From Streptomyces sp. NBC_01353 (GTDB taxonomy: Bacteria; Actinomycetota; Actinomycetes; Streptomycetales; Streptomycetaceae), in NCBI RefSeq assembly GCF_036237275.1, contig NZ_CP108352.1, forward strand, positions 8,271,501 through 8,335,500: a stretch of DNA of 64,000 nucleotides. The letters run 5' to 3'. The translations under genes and the position numbers were made by a program. Within the stretch, counting starts at the first letter, position 1; every line of letters begins with the position of its first letter. Positions 35,848 to 44,507 of the stretch are shown piece after piece. The notes under the pieces were generated by a model. That model ran no database searches. It was not told where the DNA came from and was given only the letters and a program-made list of their open reading frames with translations.

Positions 35848-36177
35848 GTGGTGCGGCACGAGGACGATGTCGCCGAGTTTCGGGAACGCGGGGATGTCAC
35901 CTCAGGACCGCTGGTGTGCCGTTCACTGACCGCTGCCTCTGACAACGCATGCGATGCGCCCTGCGGGTGGGGCTATCAGGGGGTCGAAGGCGACCCTGCA
36001 ACGGCCGCTCGACTACAGGAGCGGCTGACAGCCGGCGACCCCACGGCTCCGGAACAAGACCAACGGGAGGTTCACCGCGCCGCGCTGGCCGTTGTTGAGG
36101 AGTTCTTCGGGCTCTCGCTGCCGAAGGATCCGATCGTGAGCGGGAGACTGCCGGCCGTCCTGCTGGAACCGGCGTAA
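35848..36177 (+). CDS. Hypothetical protein, 109 aa (uncertain)
   Basis: An open frame from GTG 35848. Its second half is gene-like: GVEGDPATAARLQERLTAGD, then REVHRAALAVVEEFFGLSLP and a hydrophobic end (RLPAVLLEPA). The first half is Cys- and Arg-rich with weaker codon bias. The amphipathic helix AALAVVEEFFGLSLP recalls the closing helix of DUF6461-type proteins (ADYFTLPSPP in the pair at 13-14 kb), so this may be the 3' remnant of such a gene. No ribosome site is seen. Confidence 0.35.
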   Translation: MVRHEDDVAEFRERGDVTSGPLVCRSLTAASDNACDAPCGWGYQGVEGDPATAARLQERLTAGDPTAPEQDQREVHRAALAVVEEFFGLSLPKDPIVSGRLPAVLLEPA

Positions 36178-36542
36178 TCCACAGCCAGGCCGACACGAGA
36201 CCACCAAGGGGTGTTCTCACTTCTCGCAGACATTCGCCGGGCGGCCAGTCATCGCGCTCATGATGTTCATCGCCAAAGCCGCTGCGCACACTTCGAGCGG
36301 CGCTGGGTGCGCCCCGGCTACCCAGCTCGTGCCTGGCGTTGCTCCCGCACGTGGGTTGCGGGTTCCACCGCGGCGGAAACGATCTCGCTCGTCGTGCAAG
36401 GATTCCCGCCGTGCTGCGGTCAGGCTGTCCAGGGAAGTACCGCAGCCAATCTCATAACAGCGGCCTTGCCGGTGACGGGTGCCCGGCAAGGCCGGGCTCT
36501 GGCCCAACTTCTGTGGTGTGCATGCGCTGAACCTGAAACAGA
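36178..36542. other. Intergenic, nothing recognised
   Basis: About 365 bases with open frames of poor codon quality on both strands. No repeat or hairpin of note. Confidence 0.35.
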
Positions 36543-36977
36543 TCAAGGGACGATTTCGGCGGTGGTGGGGTGGGTGTTGCTGTGGTCCAGGAGGCTGACC
36601 GCCACGGCCTTGAAGAGGTGGCTTTCCCCGGCCGGCAGCAGAACCTCAAGCTGTCGCCCGGCTACGTCGCACACCATCATCGAGAACTCGGCCACGATCT
36701 CGACACCGTTGCCAGGGGTGCCGAGCTGCAGTTCCGAGACGGTGCCGTCAACGGTGGACAGGAAGACGCCTTCGGCCCTCACTGCCAGGCTTGCGCGGTG
36801 CCGACCTCCGCCGGAGTTGCGGAACCGTGTGGCACACCGGATGTGGACGGATTCCCCACGGTTCAGTGCGGCGATCGTCTGGGAACTGCGCCTCCGGCGC
36901 CATCGCTTCTGTATCCAGTCAAGGACCGGATTGGCCACGATCGCGAAGACCATGATGAGGAGGAGGGTGTCCCACAT
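36543..36977 (-). CDS. Small membrane-anchored protein, 144 aa
   Basis: One N-terminal membrane span (MWDTLLLIMVFAIVANPVLD) is followed by a basic stop-transfer patch (QKRWRRRRSS). A ~105-residue cytosolic beta-rich domain follows (ESVHIRCATRFRNSGGG, RASLAVRAEGVFLST, LEVLLPAGESHLFKAVAVSL). The layout resembles PH-like or DUF2550-type actinobacterial proteins, but I cannot name it. The start is ATG 36977 (second Met): GGAG sits six bases before it and would touch the ATG at 36983. Strong codon bias; free-standing. Confidence 0.65.
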   Translation of the reverse strand: MWDTLLLIMVFAIVANPVLDWIQKRWRRRRSSQTIAALNRGESVHIRCATRFRNSGGGRHRASLAVRAEGVFLSTVDGTVSELQLGTPGNGVEIVAEFSMMVCDVAGRQLEVLLPAGESHLFKAVAVSLLDHSNTHPTTAEIVP

Positions 36978-37263
36978 AGGCATCTCCTGTGGCTCGGCAT
37001 TCCGTGATCAAGATGGCGTCCAGACTCACAGGCCACAGGACCCTCACCCTGGGATCATCCCACGGCCCCCTTTGGACCCTTCGGTCACACCAGGAGAGGC
37101 CTGCACGAGACATGGCTTTGCCGCATCGGTCACCGACCACAGCGCACGGCGCCACTTCACAGAAGTTGAGCCAGAACCGGAACCCGTGAACGGAACCAGT
37201 AGGTGGTGGGCAGGCCATCTACTGGTCACTCGGGTTGATCGTCCGAGGCGTACATTGCGGGGT

Positions 37264-37536
37264 GTGGACATTCCTGTCGCGTTTCGCTGGGTGATCCTTG
37301 CCCTGGCTGTTCTCCAGCTTTTCTCTCTTGTCTCCATCCCTCGTCGGATGCGCCGACCCGAGACCGGTCGACGGGCCGAGGCGCGACTGGACTTGCTCGA
37401 TGTCTCCAGCGGCTGGGTTGCCATCGTCGGGCTCATGCTCGGCAACACCATGGTGATGTTTTGCGGCTTGGCGTTCATGGGCTCTGTCATCGCGGTGAAG
37501 GCCATCTGGTCGATCCGGGCTGGTCGGCAAGCCTGA
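37264..37536 (+). CDS. Small membrane protein, 90 aa
   Basis: GTG 37264 opens a frame coding two or three membrane spans (PVAFRWVILALAVLQLFSLV and WVAIVGLMLGNTMVMFCGLA extending to GSVIAVKAIWSI). A basic loop (PRRMRRPETGRRAEAR) lies between the spans. The distribution of charge and hydrophobicity is that of a real inner-membrane protein. Codon bias is good. There is no strong ribosome site. No family recognised; it stands alone on the plus strand. Confidence 0.5.
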   Translation: MDIPVAFRWVILALAVLQLFSLVSIPRRMRRPETGRRAEARLDLLDVSSGWVAIVGLMLGNTMVMFCGLAFMGSVIAVKAIWSIRAGRQA

Positions 37537-37646
37537 CGCTCCGTGCCAGCGCGCCGAAGCCTCCATCAGTGCGGTCCGGGGGCCGTGCAGTCGCTCACCG
37601 CCCCACGTGAGCGTGTCCGGAGGCCGCCAGGCGCGTTGACCATGGC

Positions 37647-37838
37647 ATGAAGACTCGTGCTCTGCTTGGTGCCGTCACGCTCACGGCCTTGCCTCTGATC
37701 CTTGCTGTCCCTGCACATGCCGACGAACCCAACCGCCTGAGTGACACGGCGAACGCCGTGAACGACCTGGCGGGGGAAGTGGCCGGATCGGAGGCGCTCG
37801 GCGTCCGGGACGTCGCGAGCACTCTCGCCGGCCACTGA
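37647..37838 (+). CDS. Small secreted protein, 63 aa
   Basis: Starts at ATG 37647 with a clear Sec signal (MKTRALLGAVTLTALPLILA, cleavage after PAHA). The acidic mature part has about 38 residues (DEPNRLSDTANAVNDLAGEV then GVRDVASTLAGH) and should form one amphipathic helix. Such tiny secreted helices are common in Streptomyces and mostly unstudied. No ribosome site is obvious; the signal peptide and bias are the support. Confidence 0.6.
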   Translation: MKTRALLGAVTLTALPLILAVPAHADEPNRLSDTANAVNDLAGEVAGSEALGVRDVASTLAGH

Positions 37839-37936
37839 GCCTGTTTCAGGCCGGCTTCCAGCCCGGGGCCGGTCGGTCTTCTTGGCCGCCGCCTCAGACG
37901 TCGTTCCTTATGGCGTGATCGTTCGTTGGGCCATGC

Positions 37937-38742
37937 GTGACGGATCTGGTTGAGCGGCTGGTGCCGGAGGATTTGTGGGTGCTGTTCCGGCGAGTGGTGC
38001 CGCCGACTGAGGTGAAGCGTCCGTAGGGCGGGGGCCGACGCCGGGCAGGCGACCGTGAGGCTCCGGCCGCGATCATCTTCGTGGCCACGACGGGGTGCAC
38101 TTGGCGCCAGCTCCCGACTGCATTTGGCCCCGCTTGGCCCACGGTCTATCGGCGCTTCGCTCAGTGGAGCCGGGACCGGGTCTGGGCCAGGCTCCACCGC
38201 GTGATCCTCGACGAACTCGGGGCCCGAGGCGAGTTGGACTGGTCGCGGTGCGCGATCGACTCTGTGAGCCTGCGGGCTGCAAAAGGGGGCCACTGACCGG
38301 ACCGAATCCGACCGATCGCTGCAAGCTGGGATCGAAGATCCACTTGATCACCGACAGGAACGGGCTGGCGCTGTCTCTGGGCATCTCCGGGGCGAACATG
38401 CACGACAGCCAGGGCATGGAGCCTCTCGTGCGGGGCATCCCGCCCATCCGGTCCCGCCGCGGACCCCGGCGCCGACGGCCGGCGAAACTGCATGCCGACG
38501 AGGGCTACGACCACCTGCGGCGATGGCTCCGCGAACGTGGCATCCGCCACCGCATCGCCCGCAAGGGTGTCGAGTCCTCACAGCGGCTGGGCCGGCATCG
38601 CTGAGTATTCGAGAGAACCGTCTCCTGGCTGGCAGGATGCCGGCGTCTCCACCACCGCTGCGAACGCAAGGCCGAGCACTTCCTCGCCTTCGTCGGCATA
38701 GCCGCAGCCTTCATGGGATACCGGCGCCTCGCCAGCCGATAA
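37937..38742 (+). pseudogene. Dead IS5-family transposase, near full length
   Basis: Reads VTDLVERLVPEDLWVLFRRV, then TAG (38024-38026). It resumes AAIIFVATTGCTWRQLPTAF, then LDWSRCAIDSVSLRAAKGG. A frameshift near 38290 leads to LTGPNPTDRCKLGSKIHLIT, ISGANMHDSQ and ARKGVESSQRLGRHR, with TGA at 38602-38604 where Trp is normal. It ends VFERTVSWLAGCRRLH and GYRRLASR. Domain order is that of an IS5 transposase with the DDE residues still visible in separate pieces. Three lesions make it inactive. It is a different IS subgroup from the copy at 33.8 kb. Confidence 0.85.
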
Positions 38743-38757
38743 CTTCCTACGAGCGGA

Positions 38758-39327
38758 TCAGCACGGGGGGACTTCCAGGTCGATCGGCGGTAACCCCCAG
38801 GGTTCCAGGCTCCCGTTGCAGTACTCCGCGAGGAACTGGACCGCGCCGCCACCGTAGTGCCACCATGCCCCGCCGCGAGAAGCAACGGTGACGATCCAGT
38901 CCTGCGGAGATCGTCCCCTCGTGCTCCACATGAACTTGTCGCTGTCGCACGACTCACCCCAAGGCAGCAGCCCACCAGGAGCCGGGTGGGCGAGCAAGCC
39001 GAGACCGGGTTCCAACCAGGCATCGGCAAGTACTTCAAGGGTGTCGCGGGTGGCCTGAAGACTGCGGTCCTCATCTCCCGGCTCAGGAAGACGAACCAGA
39101 AGGAAGTCTCCGATAGCGAAGGTCGGATACCACTCCGCGAGGTACTTGTAATCGGAGGGAAGCCCGGCGCCCAGGCTCTCCTCGAACCCGGCCCAGTCGA
39201 TCACGGCCGGCGCCGGCCGCCGGAGGTCGGCCAATCCGGGGACCGCACGCTCCAGCAACGCAAGAGCCTCTTCCGGATCGGCTATTCGGCGCTGCGGCGT
39301 CTGTGTGCCGACCAGATCGTCATCCAT
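38758..39327 (-). CDS. SMI1/KNR4 (SUKH) family protein, likely immunity type
   Basis: 189 residues with the SUKH fold signature: VIDWAGFEESLGAGLPSDYK and YLAEWYP near the N-terminus, LLPWGESCDSDKFMWST in the centre and WWHYGGGAVQFLAEYCNG before the end. Bacterial SUKH proteins are mostly immunity proteins against nuclease or other polymorphic toxins delivered by neighbours. The Hint-domain relic 3.7 kb to the left is consistent with a decayed toxin-immunity locus in which the immunity gene survives. Cytosolic, with no signal peptide. The chain is complete from ATG 39327. Confidence 0.85.
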   Translation of the reverse strand: MDDDLVGTQTPQRRIADPEEALALLERAVPGLADLRRPAPAVIDWAGFEESLGAGLPSDYKYLAEWYPTFAIGDFLLVRLPEPGDEDRSLQATRDTLEVLADAWLEPGLGLLAHPAPGGLLPWGESCDSDKFMWSTRGRSPQDWIVTVASRGGAWWHYGGGAVQFLAEYCNGSLEPWGLPPIDLEVPPC

Positions 39328-39583
39328 GAGCCGCAGCGTGCCACACGCATCCGACGTCCCCGACGGGCGGGCTCAGCAAGGCTCCTTCGGAGCAGGCCGC
39401 GCCCATACGCCTTCACCAGGCGCTGCGGAACCCGGTGCACCGAGCCGTCGACCCGAGTCGCCTGGCGGTTGCCCTAGCGGGGATCGGGATCTCGACGTGC
39501 CCCGTAGCGGCCCGGCCTTCCCGCGCCGTCATGTCTGCCACCCCGCAGAGGCGTCGTCGGGGACTCCTCGCCCGCTGCGAGGC

Positions 39584-39820
39584 TTACTGGGATCCGTACG
39601 GGAGCAAGGCCATTTCGCGGGCGTTCTTGATCGCTGCGGCGAGCTGTCGCTGCTGTTGGGCGGTGACGCGGGTGACGCGGCGGCTGCGGATCTTGCCGCG
39701 GTCGGAGATGAACTTCCGCAGCAGATCGGTGTCCTTGAAGTCGATGTACGTAATCCCTGTTGCATCCAGCGGGTTGGGGCGGGACTTGAGCGGCTTGTGG
39801 GGGTTCTGGCGGCGGGTCAT
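39584..39820 (-). CDS. rpsR: 30S ribosomal protein S18, zinc-free paralogue
   Basis: A 78-residue S18 ([49 protein letters not shown]). The N-terminal region ([17 protein letters not shown]) lacks the Cys pair found in the zinc-binding actinobacterial S18, so it is the Cys-less form. It is the last gene of the leftward arm, 47 bp after cobW; the gap contains short GGCGTCGG repeats. In S. coelicolor the equivalent cluster is repressed by Zur and expressed under zinc starvation, when these proteins replace zinc-binding ones in the ribosome. Confidence 0.93.
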   Translation of the reverse strand: MTRRQNPHKPLKSRPNPLDATGITYIDFKDTDLLRKFISDRGKIRSRRVTRVTAQQQRQLAAAIKNAREMALLPYGSQ

Positions 39821-39867
39821 GTGCGTTCCTTGTGGTCGGGACGTCGGGGCGTCGGGGCGTCGGGCTG

Positions 39868-41010
39868 TCAGGAGACCGGGTCGAGGAGGGAGTCGAATGC
39901 GGCAGGAAGGGACTTCCAGGCCTCGGGTCCCGCCGCGTATTCGGCGTCGGTGAGGAGGCAGGACTCGAGGAGGTGTTCCAAGCCGTGGCGGTCGAGGCCG
40001 GGGGAGGTGAAGACGAGGTGCTGGCAGCAGTCGCCGTGTTCCGGATGCCAGTCGAGTGAGGCTGCCGCTCGGCGCATCGGCGGGACCAGTTCCCAGGCGG
40101 CGTCCGGCAGGGAGGCCAGCCAGGGGCCCGCGTTCTCCACGCACAGGGCGCCGCCCGCGGCGTCCCAGGCGAGCAAGGTGTCGGGGCGGTCGGCGAGCCA
40201 GAACCGGCCGCGGCTGCGGGCGGCGGCGCAGCAGAGGGCTTCCAGGGCTTCATAGAGGCGCTCTGGGTGGAAGGGGCGGCGGCGGTGCCAGACGAAGGTG
40301 GTGACTCCCGCTTCCTCCGCCTCCTGGGGAAGCAGGGCACACGCCGGGTGCTGGGCGGCGGCCGCCGACTCCACGTTGAAGCCGACGAAGGCCGCTTGCG
40401 CGAGCTCGCCGGATGCAGCGGGCACCCGGAGGGCAGTGGGGTGGAGTTGGGCCAGCAGGGCGCGGTCCTCGTCGTCGGCTTCCTCGCTGTCGACGAGGGC
40501 GAGTACAGGCGCGTACTCGAGCTGTCGTGCCCAGGTGTCTCCGATGGTGCGCCGGTCGGTGGTGGCCGCGGCGAGGCCTGCGTCAGCCAGGTCGTCGCCG
40601 TTGACGAGGTAGGGCAGGACGAGCGCAGGGTCCACCGCGGTGATCACGCCGGTGAGGTCGAGTGTGTCGGCGCCGTGTGCGGCGATGACCTCGGCCATCG
40701 CCTTGGGTTCGACCGAGTCCCACAGTTCGACGACGGCCAGCCGGGTCAGGCCGCTGCCGGCCAGTCGTTCCAGCTCGGGGACCAGGTCTTCGCGCAGTGC
40801 GCAGCAGGCGCAGTCGTTGACCAGGGGCGCCTCGCCCCGGGACAGCTCGCCCGAGGTGTCGCGCACCAGGCGCTGCACGGTGCCTTGCGCTGCCGTGGAG
40901 AGGTCGTGATGGAGGGCGACGCTGCCGGGGACGGCATGCAGCAGCCGGTCCACGACTTCCTTGCGGGCGTCGGAGTGGAGCCCGCCGACGATGACAACGG
41001 GCAGGGTCAC
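39868..41010 (-). CDS. CobW/COG0523-family protein of the zinc-starvation cluster
   Basis: A 380-residue CobW-family protein. It starts at GTG 41010, overlapping the rpmE2 stop (GTGA). The CxCC metal motif is present ([12 protein letters not shown]). A C-terminal CobW domain follows ([19 protein letters not shown] then [20 protein letters not shown]) with His/Cys ligands. Where family members have the GTP-binding P-loop (GxxGxGK[ST]), this one has [20 protein letters not shown], without GKS/GKT. It may therefore bind metal but hydrolyse GTP poorly or differently. Known relatives deliver zinc to essential enzymes when zinc is scarce. Co-transcription with the Cys-less ribosomal genes supports that role. 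Confidence 0.88.
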   Translation of the reverse strand: MTLPVVIVGGLHSDARKEVVDRLLHAVPGSVALHHDLSTAAQGTVQRLVRDTSGELSRGEAPLVNDCACCALREDLVPELERLAGSGLTRLAVVELWDSVEPKAMAEVIAAHGADTLDLTGVITAVDPALVLPYLVNGDDLADAGLAAATTDRRTIGDTWARQLEYAPVLALVDSEEADDEDRALLAQLHPTALRVPAASGELAQAAFVGFNVESAAAAQHPACALLPQEAEEAGVTTFVWHRRRPFHPERLYEALEALCCAAARSRGRFWLADRPDTLLAWDAAGGALCVENAGPWLASLPDAAWELVPPMRRAAASLDWHPEHGDCCQHLVFTSPGLDRHGLEHLLESCLLTDAEYAAGPEAWKSLPAAFDSLLDPVS

Positions 41011-41255
41011 GCCTTGCTCCCGTAGCGGCGCTGGAAGCGCTCGACGCGGCCGGCGGTGTCCAGGACGCGGGCGGTGCCGGTGTAGAAGGGGTGGCTCTGC
41101 GAGGAGATCTCGACGTCGATGACGGGGTAGGTGTTGCCGTCCTCCCACTCGACCGTCTTGTCACTGGTGGCGGTCGAACGGGTGAGGAAGGCGAAGTCGG
41201 CGGCCTTGTCGCGGAAGACGACGGGGCCGTAGGCGGGGTGGATTCCGGGCTTCAT
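41007..41255 (-). CDS. rpmE2: 50S ribosomal protein L31 type B (zinc-free)
   Basis: 82 residues: [60 protein letters not shown]. There is no Cys, whereas type A L31 has CxxC and binds zinc. The ribosome site GGAG lies 5 bases before ATG 41255. It follows rpmG by 29 bp and overlaps cobW by four bases. It replaces zinc-binding L31 in the ribosome when zinc is low. Confidence 0.95.
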   Translation of the reverse strand: MKPGIHPAYGPVVFRDKAADFAFLTRSTATSDKTVEWEDGNTYPVIDVEISSQSHPFYTGTARVLDTAGRVERFQRRYGSKA

Positions 41256-41284
41256 GGGTCTCCTTCAAGCAGGGGGGTGGGGGG

Positions 41285-41449
41285 TCAGCGCTCTTCGCGG
41301 AAGTCGACGTGCCGACGCACCACCGGGTCGAACTTGCGCAGCACCATGCGGTCCGGGTCGTTGCGCCGGTTCTTGCGGGTGACGTAGGTGTAGCCGGTGC
41401 CCGCGGTGGAGCGGAGCTTGATGATCGGGCGTACTTCGTTGCGTGCCAT
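41285..41449 (-). CDS. rpmG: 50S ribosomal protein L33, zinc-free paralogue
   Basis: A 54-residue L33 starting at ATG 41449: [40 protein letters not shown] and [14 protein letters not shown]. The two CxxC pairs of zinc-binding L33 are absent. It is the first gene of the leftward arm. A good -10 (TATAGT, 41461-41456) ends only six bases before the ATG and no ribosome site exists, so the message is probably leaderless. The Zur-type palindrome lies just upstream. Confidence 0.95.
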   Translation of the reverse strand: MARNEVRPIIKLRSTAGTGYTYVTRKNRRNDPDRMVLRKFDPVVRRHVDFREER

Positions 41450-41455
41450 GCCGCT

Positions 41456-41484
41456 ACTATACGGGAATGGAAATCGTTTCCATT
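41456..41484. promoter_or_regulatory. Zur-type operator and divergent promoter
   Basis: AATGGAAATCGTTTCCATT (41466-41484) is a perfect 8-bp inverted repeat around TCG. It matches the Streptomyces Zur box pattern (TGAAAATnATTTTCA-like) in size and A/T arms. It sits between rpmG (leftward) and rpmB (rightward), covering the spacer/-35 region of the rpmG promoter whose -10 is TATAGT (41461-41456). Position and cluster content argue that zinc-loaded Zur represses both arms. The protein that binds is inferred. Confidence 0.8.
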
Positions 41485-41516
41485 AACGGTTCAGTTCAGA
41501 GAGAGGCAGTAGCGCC

Positions 41517-41753
41517 ATGTCCGCCCAATGCCAGCTGACCGGCGCCCGCCCGGGCTTCGGCAACACCATCTCCCACTCGCACCGGCGCACCTCCCGCCGC
41601 TTCGACCCCAACATCCAGCGCAAGCGCTACTGGCTGCCGAGCGAGGGGCGCCATGTCCGCCTGACGCTGAGCGCGAAGGCGATCAAGACCATCGACAGCA
41701 TCGGCATCGAGGCCGCGGTGGCGCGGATCCGTGCGCGGGGGGTGAGGGTCTGA
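41517..41753 (+). CDS. rpmB: 50S ribosomal protein L28, zinc-free paralogue
   Basis: A 78-residue L28: [40 protein letters not shown] and [20 protein letters not shown]. It has only one Cys instead of the CxxC pairs of the zinc form. GAGAGG lies 7-12 bases before the ATG. It is the first gene of the rightward arm, 33 bp from the palindrome. Its stop overlaps the rpsN start (TGATG). Confidence 0.95.
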   Translation: MSAQCQLTGARPGFGNTISHSHRRTSRRFDPNIQRKRYWLPSEGRHVRLTLSAKAIKTIDSIGIEAAVARIRARGVRV

Positions 41754-42058
41754 TGGCCAAGAGGAGCAAGATCGCGCAGAACGAGAAGCGCAAGGCCGTC
41801 GTCGCGCGGTACGCCGCCCGGCGAGGCGAGCTGAAGGACGTCCTCCGGCGGCCGTCCTCGACCGAGGTCGAACGCCGGGACGCGCTGGAGGAGCTGCGCA
41901 AGCAGCCCCGCAATGCCAGCGCCACCCGGGTGCGCAACCGGGACAGCGTCGACGGCCGGCCCCGTGGGCATCTGCGAAGGTTCGGACTGTCGCGCGTCCG
42001 GATGCGTGGGCAGGCGCACGCCGGATTCCTCCCAGGCGTCACCAAGTCCTCCTGGTAG
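41753..42058 (+). CDS. rpsN: 30S ribosomal protein S14, zinc-free long form
   Basis: A 101-residue S14 ([60 protein letters not shown]). It is the long, Cys-less form, unlike the ~61-residue zinc-ribbon S14 of the main ribosomal operon. Its ATG overlaps the rpmB stop, so the two are translated together. It is the last gene of the rightward arm. Confidence 0.95.
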   Translation: MAKRSKIAQNEKRKAVVARYAARRGELKDVLRRPSSTEVERRDALEELRKQPRNASATRVRNRDSVDGRPRGHLRRFGLSRVRMRGQAHAGFLPGVTKSSW

Positions 42059-42801
42059 CACCCGTTCTTCTGACGAGGACGCAAGAGTCCACATCTCCGG
42101 TGGGATGTGTGGGCCTGCGTGCCGCTAGCCCGTACCGACTGAGCAAGCGCGCGGTAACAGCTCTTCGCCGCCCAGGATTCTGCAACCGTGCTTCGAGTTG
42201 TTGGCGACAGCATGATCGACGCGGCGATCCGCGACGCGGCATCGTCAGCGTCCGCCGCCGGGGAGCGCGTCGGCGCGCTGAGGAGTGGCGGGCTTGCGGA
42301 CCTGGTCGACACCGGTTGCCGACGCGTACTCCCGGACGGCTGAAAGGTGCGGGGAGAGTAGAGCGTGATATCGGGACCTGACTTCAGGGTGAGTGAACTG
42401 CTTGATGAAGTCGAGGCCGGATTGCTGCGGCCGGCCCTCCTTGAGTGGTCGGGGCCGGCCAGGTGCAGCGATCAGCTTGCCGTCGGCGGTTCTCACCGAA
42501 CGCCAGGCATCCATCCTCACCAGCGGCCACCGCAACGACGTCACCCAGCTCATGCACGCGCTCGACGCCATGCCGCCCGGCCGGCTCCGCCGCAAACCCC
42601 GAGCTTGGTTACCTGCGGCCACGACGCCGATGCCGTATCCGGGTCGTCGGGCCCGCCCCGCCAGGAGTCCGTCAAGTCACTGAGGGTTTCTCAACGAAAT
42701 GATCTCGTGAGGTGACTCGGCCACGGGATCCCGCGCGCCGCGATGAGTCCTGCGGCGTCCGGCGGTCATACTGTCGAACCCGTTCAAGAGGAGGACTTCT
42801 G
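42059..42801. other. Non-coding stretch with LexA-like and IS5 fragments
   Basis: No intact gene. At 42191-42235 (+) fifteen codons read LRVVGDSMIDAAIRD, matching the active-site serine region of LexA; the frame then diverges and stops. At about 42480-42625 (+) VLTERQASILTSGHRNDVTQ, LMHALDAMPPGRLRRKPR matches the middle of an IS5-type transposase that has lost both ends. The right end holds the AGGAGGAC ribosome site of the next gene. Confidence 0.45.
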
Positions 42802-43365
42802 ATGCGCAGCGTGACCTATTCGATGGGCGTATCACTCGACGGCTACATCGTCGGGCCGGACGGCGACTTCGACTGGACGGGCCCCGACGAGGAGGTCTTT
42901 CGCTTCTGGATCGACGAGATTCGACAGGTCGACGTCCACCTGTTGGGACGACGGCTGTACGAGACGATGCTGTACTGGGAGACCGCCGACCAGGATCCAA
43001 CGCTCGACGACTCAATGCGCGAGTGGACCGCGCTCTGGAAGCCGCTCCCAAAGGTGGTGTTCTCCACCACGCTGTCGGCGGTGCAGGGCAATGCCCGCCT
43101 GGCCTCCGGCGGCCTGGCGGAGGAGATCGAGCGGTTGCGAGCCGAGCCGGGGGAGGGCGACATCGCGATCGGCGGCGCGACTCTCGCCGCCGAGGCGGCC
43201 GCGTTGGGTCTGATCGACGAGTACCAGGCCATGGTCTACCCGGTGCTGGTTGGCGGTGGCATTCCGTTCTTTCCCCGACGCGAGCGCCGGGTGGATCTCG
43301 AACTCGTCGAGACCCGCACCTTCAGCTCGAGAGTCGTCTACCTCCGCTACCGCGTGGCGCGTTAG
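42802..43365 (+). CDS. Dihydrofolate reductase-like (RibD C-terminal) protein
   Basis: 187 residues of the RibD-C/DHFR fold. Segments are MGVSLDGYIVGPDGDFDWTG, DVHLLGRRLYETMLYW, KVVFSTTLSAVQGNARLASG and GDIAIGGATLAAEAAALGLI with the NADPH-binding GGxxL. The tail is DEYQAMVYPVLVGGGIPFFP. These stand-alone proteins are NADPH reductases of unknown substrate, not true DHFR. AGGAGGAC precedes ATG 42802 by 7 bases. Monocistronic, flanked on both sides by IS fragments. Confidence 0.9.
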   Translation: MRSVTYSMGVSLDGYIVGPDGDFDWTGPDEEVFRFWIDEIRQVDVHLLGRRLYETMLYWETADQDPTLDDSMREWTALWKPLPKVVFSTTLSAVQGNARLASGGLAEEIERLRAEPGEGDIAIGGATLAAEAAALGLIDEYQAMVYPVLVGGGIPFFPRRERRVDLELVETRTFSSRVVYLRYRVAR

Positions 43366-43424
43366 CCGGCTCGTCCGCCGAGCTCTAGGAAGAATGGGCC
43401 AGTCAGTGACGTACGAGCCCCGTA

Positions 43425-43601
43425 CCGTCCTTGCGGTACTCCCCGCACAAGCACGTTTGGGTCCGCACCTGGGCGGGTGACGATGACATCGAGCTGGTCT
43501 TCCTGCCGGACGACGGCGCCTGGCTGAACTGGATCGAGGCCGAGTTCGCGGCCCTGCGCTACTTCGTCCTCAATGGACGAACTTCGCCCTCAACTCACTG
43601 A
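43425..43601 (+). pseudogene. IS630-family transposase C-terminal fragment
   Basis: Reads LRYSPHKHVWVRTWAGDDDI, ELVFLPDDGAWLNWIEAEFA and ALRYFVLNG before stopping. WLNWIEAEFAALRYF is the hallmark of the third catalytic region of IS630 (Tc1/mariner-like) transposases. The N-terminal ~80 % of the gene is absent and no terminal repeat is visible. Confidence 0.8.
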
Positions 43602-43645
43602 TCCGCACTTGGACCGGATACCTGACTCGGGCCAGGTGAGCGCGT

Positions 43646-43951
43646 TCACGCCCCGAGTTCCTCCACGATCACCAACGTGCCGTGGCTGCCCGGGCCGACG
43701 GCGTGTCGAGCACCTGCCGGCACCCGGTACATCTCGCCTGTCTCCACGGCGACTTCGGTGCCCTCCACCAGCAGTTCCAGCCGCCCGTCGAGCACCAGCA
43801 GCAGCTCATCAGACCCGTGAGCCTCTTCCTGGACCAGGCTGCTGTCCATACGCAGGACTTTCACACAGGCCGCACCTATCTTTCCCAGGGCGTAGGAGCT
43901 CCAGGCAGCCGGCAGCGCGGCCGCTGTCTCCACGACGTTGATTGAACTCAT
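43646..43951 (-). CDS. Single-domain cupin protein
   Basis: 101 residues forming one cupin barrel. Motif 1 is EEAHGSDELLLVLDGRLELL with the metal-ligand His/Glu. Motif 2 is GEMYRVPAGARHAVGPGSHG with the last His. The position of both motifs is standard, so a metal site is likely; the substrate is unknown. GGAGG lies six bases before ATG 43951. Free-standing. Confidence 0.9.
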   Translation of the reverse strand: MSSINVVETAAALPAAWSSYALGKIGAACVKVLRMDSSLVQEEAHGSDELLLVLDGRLELLVEGTEVAVETGEMYRVPAGARHAVGPGSHGTLVIVEELGA

Positions 43952-44507
43952 CGCATGCCTCCCCAGCGGGCTGCTTCCACCATGGCGTAAGCAGCCCGCC
44001 CATCACGTTCAACGGATGCCGGAAAGCTATCTGAGCAGGGGCGATCGTCGGTCGACCGTTTGGCAAAACCTCTCGAACCCACGGCTCGATCACCCGGCCG
44101 ACGATGTGTGACGAGCAACGCGGACTTGTCCGGTCGATCATGCGACCGCTTCATGTCCGGGTCGTTGATGTGGACATGGACATGGACATGGACGTGGACA
44201 TGGGGCGGGGTGATCTGAGTGATGCCGAGGGGAGTGGCTGCGGCCGCTCCTGCCGGTCAAGTAACGGGCGTTGTGGCCCGGCAGCCGCGAGCGGCAGGTA
44301 AGTGATCAGGCGCTGCGACCCATGGCCTCAGGCACACGGACCCGGAAGACCCAAGGACACGGCCCGAGCTACAGGACAGCGGCCGATCAGCGTCATGATC
44401 TGGCTCCGGGCGGCCCTCCCCTGCCAGCGGCAGAGGCGCATTTGTCACCGCACGCCTTGCAGGCCATGGCGCACGCCGGAAGGGTTCGTTGTGCAGCCTG
44501 TTGTCGA
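43952..44507. other. Intergenic with a short hexamer repeat
   Basis: No gene supported. Five tandem copies of TGGACA (one with a final G) lie at 44171-44200. They make a plus-strand frame coding alternating Asp-Met that I do not regard as a gene. Otherwise nothing is recognised. Confidence 0.4.

Noticed and set aside
36211-37260. Long plus-strand open frame upstream of the 90-aa membrane protein
   Set aside because: The first 350 codons run antisense to the 144-aa membrane protein and have noise composition. Only the last 90 codons look like a gene.
44104-44301. 65-codon frame with alternating Asp-Met
   Set aside because: Produced by the TGGACA hexamer repeat; no ribosome site or conserved feature.
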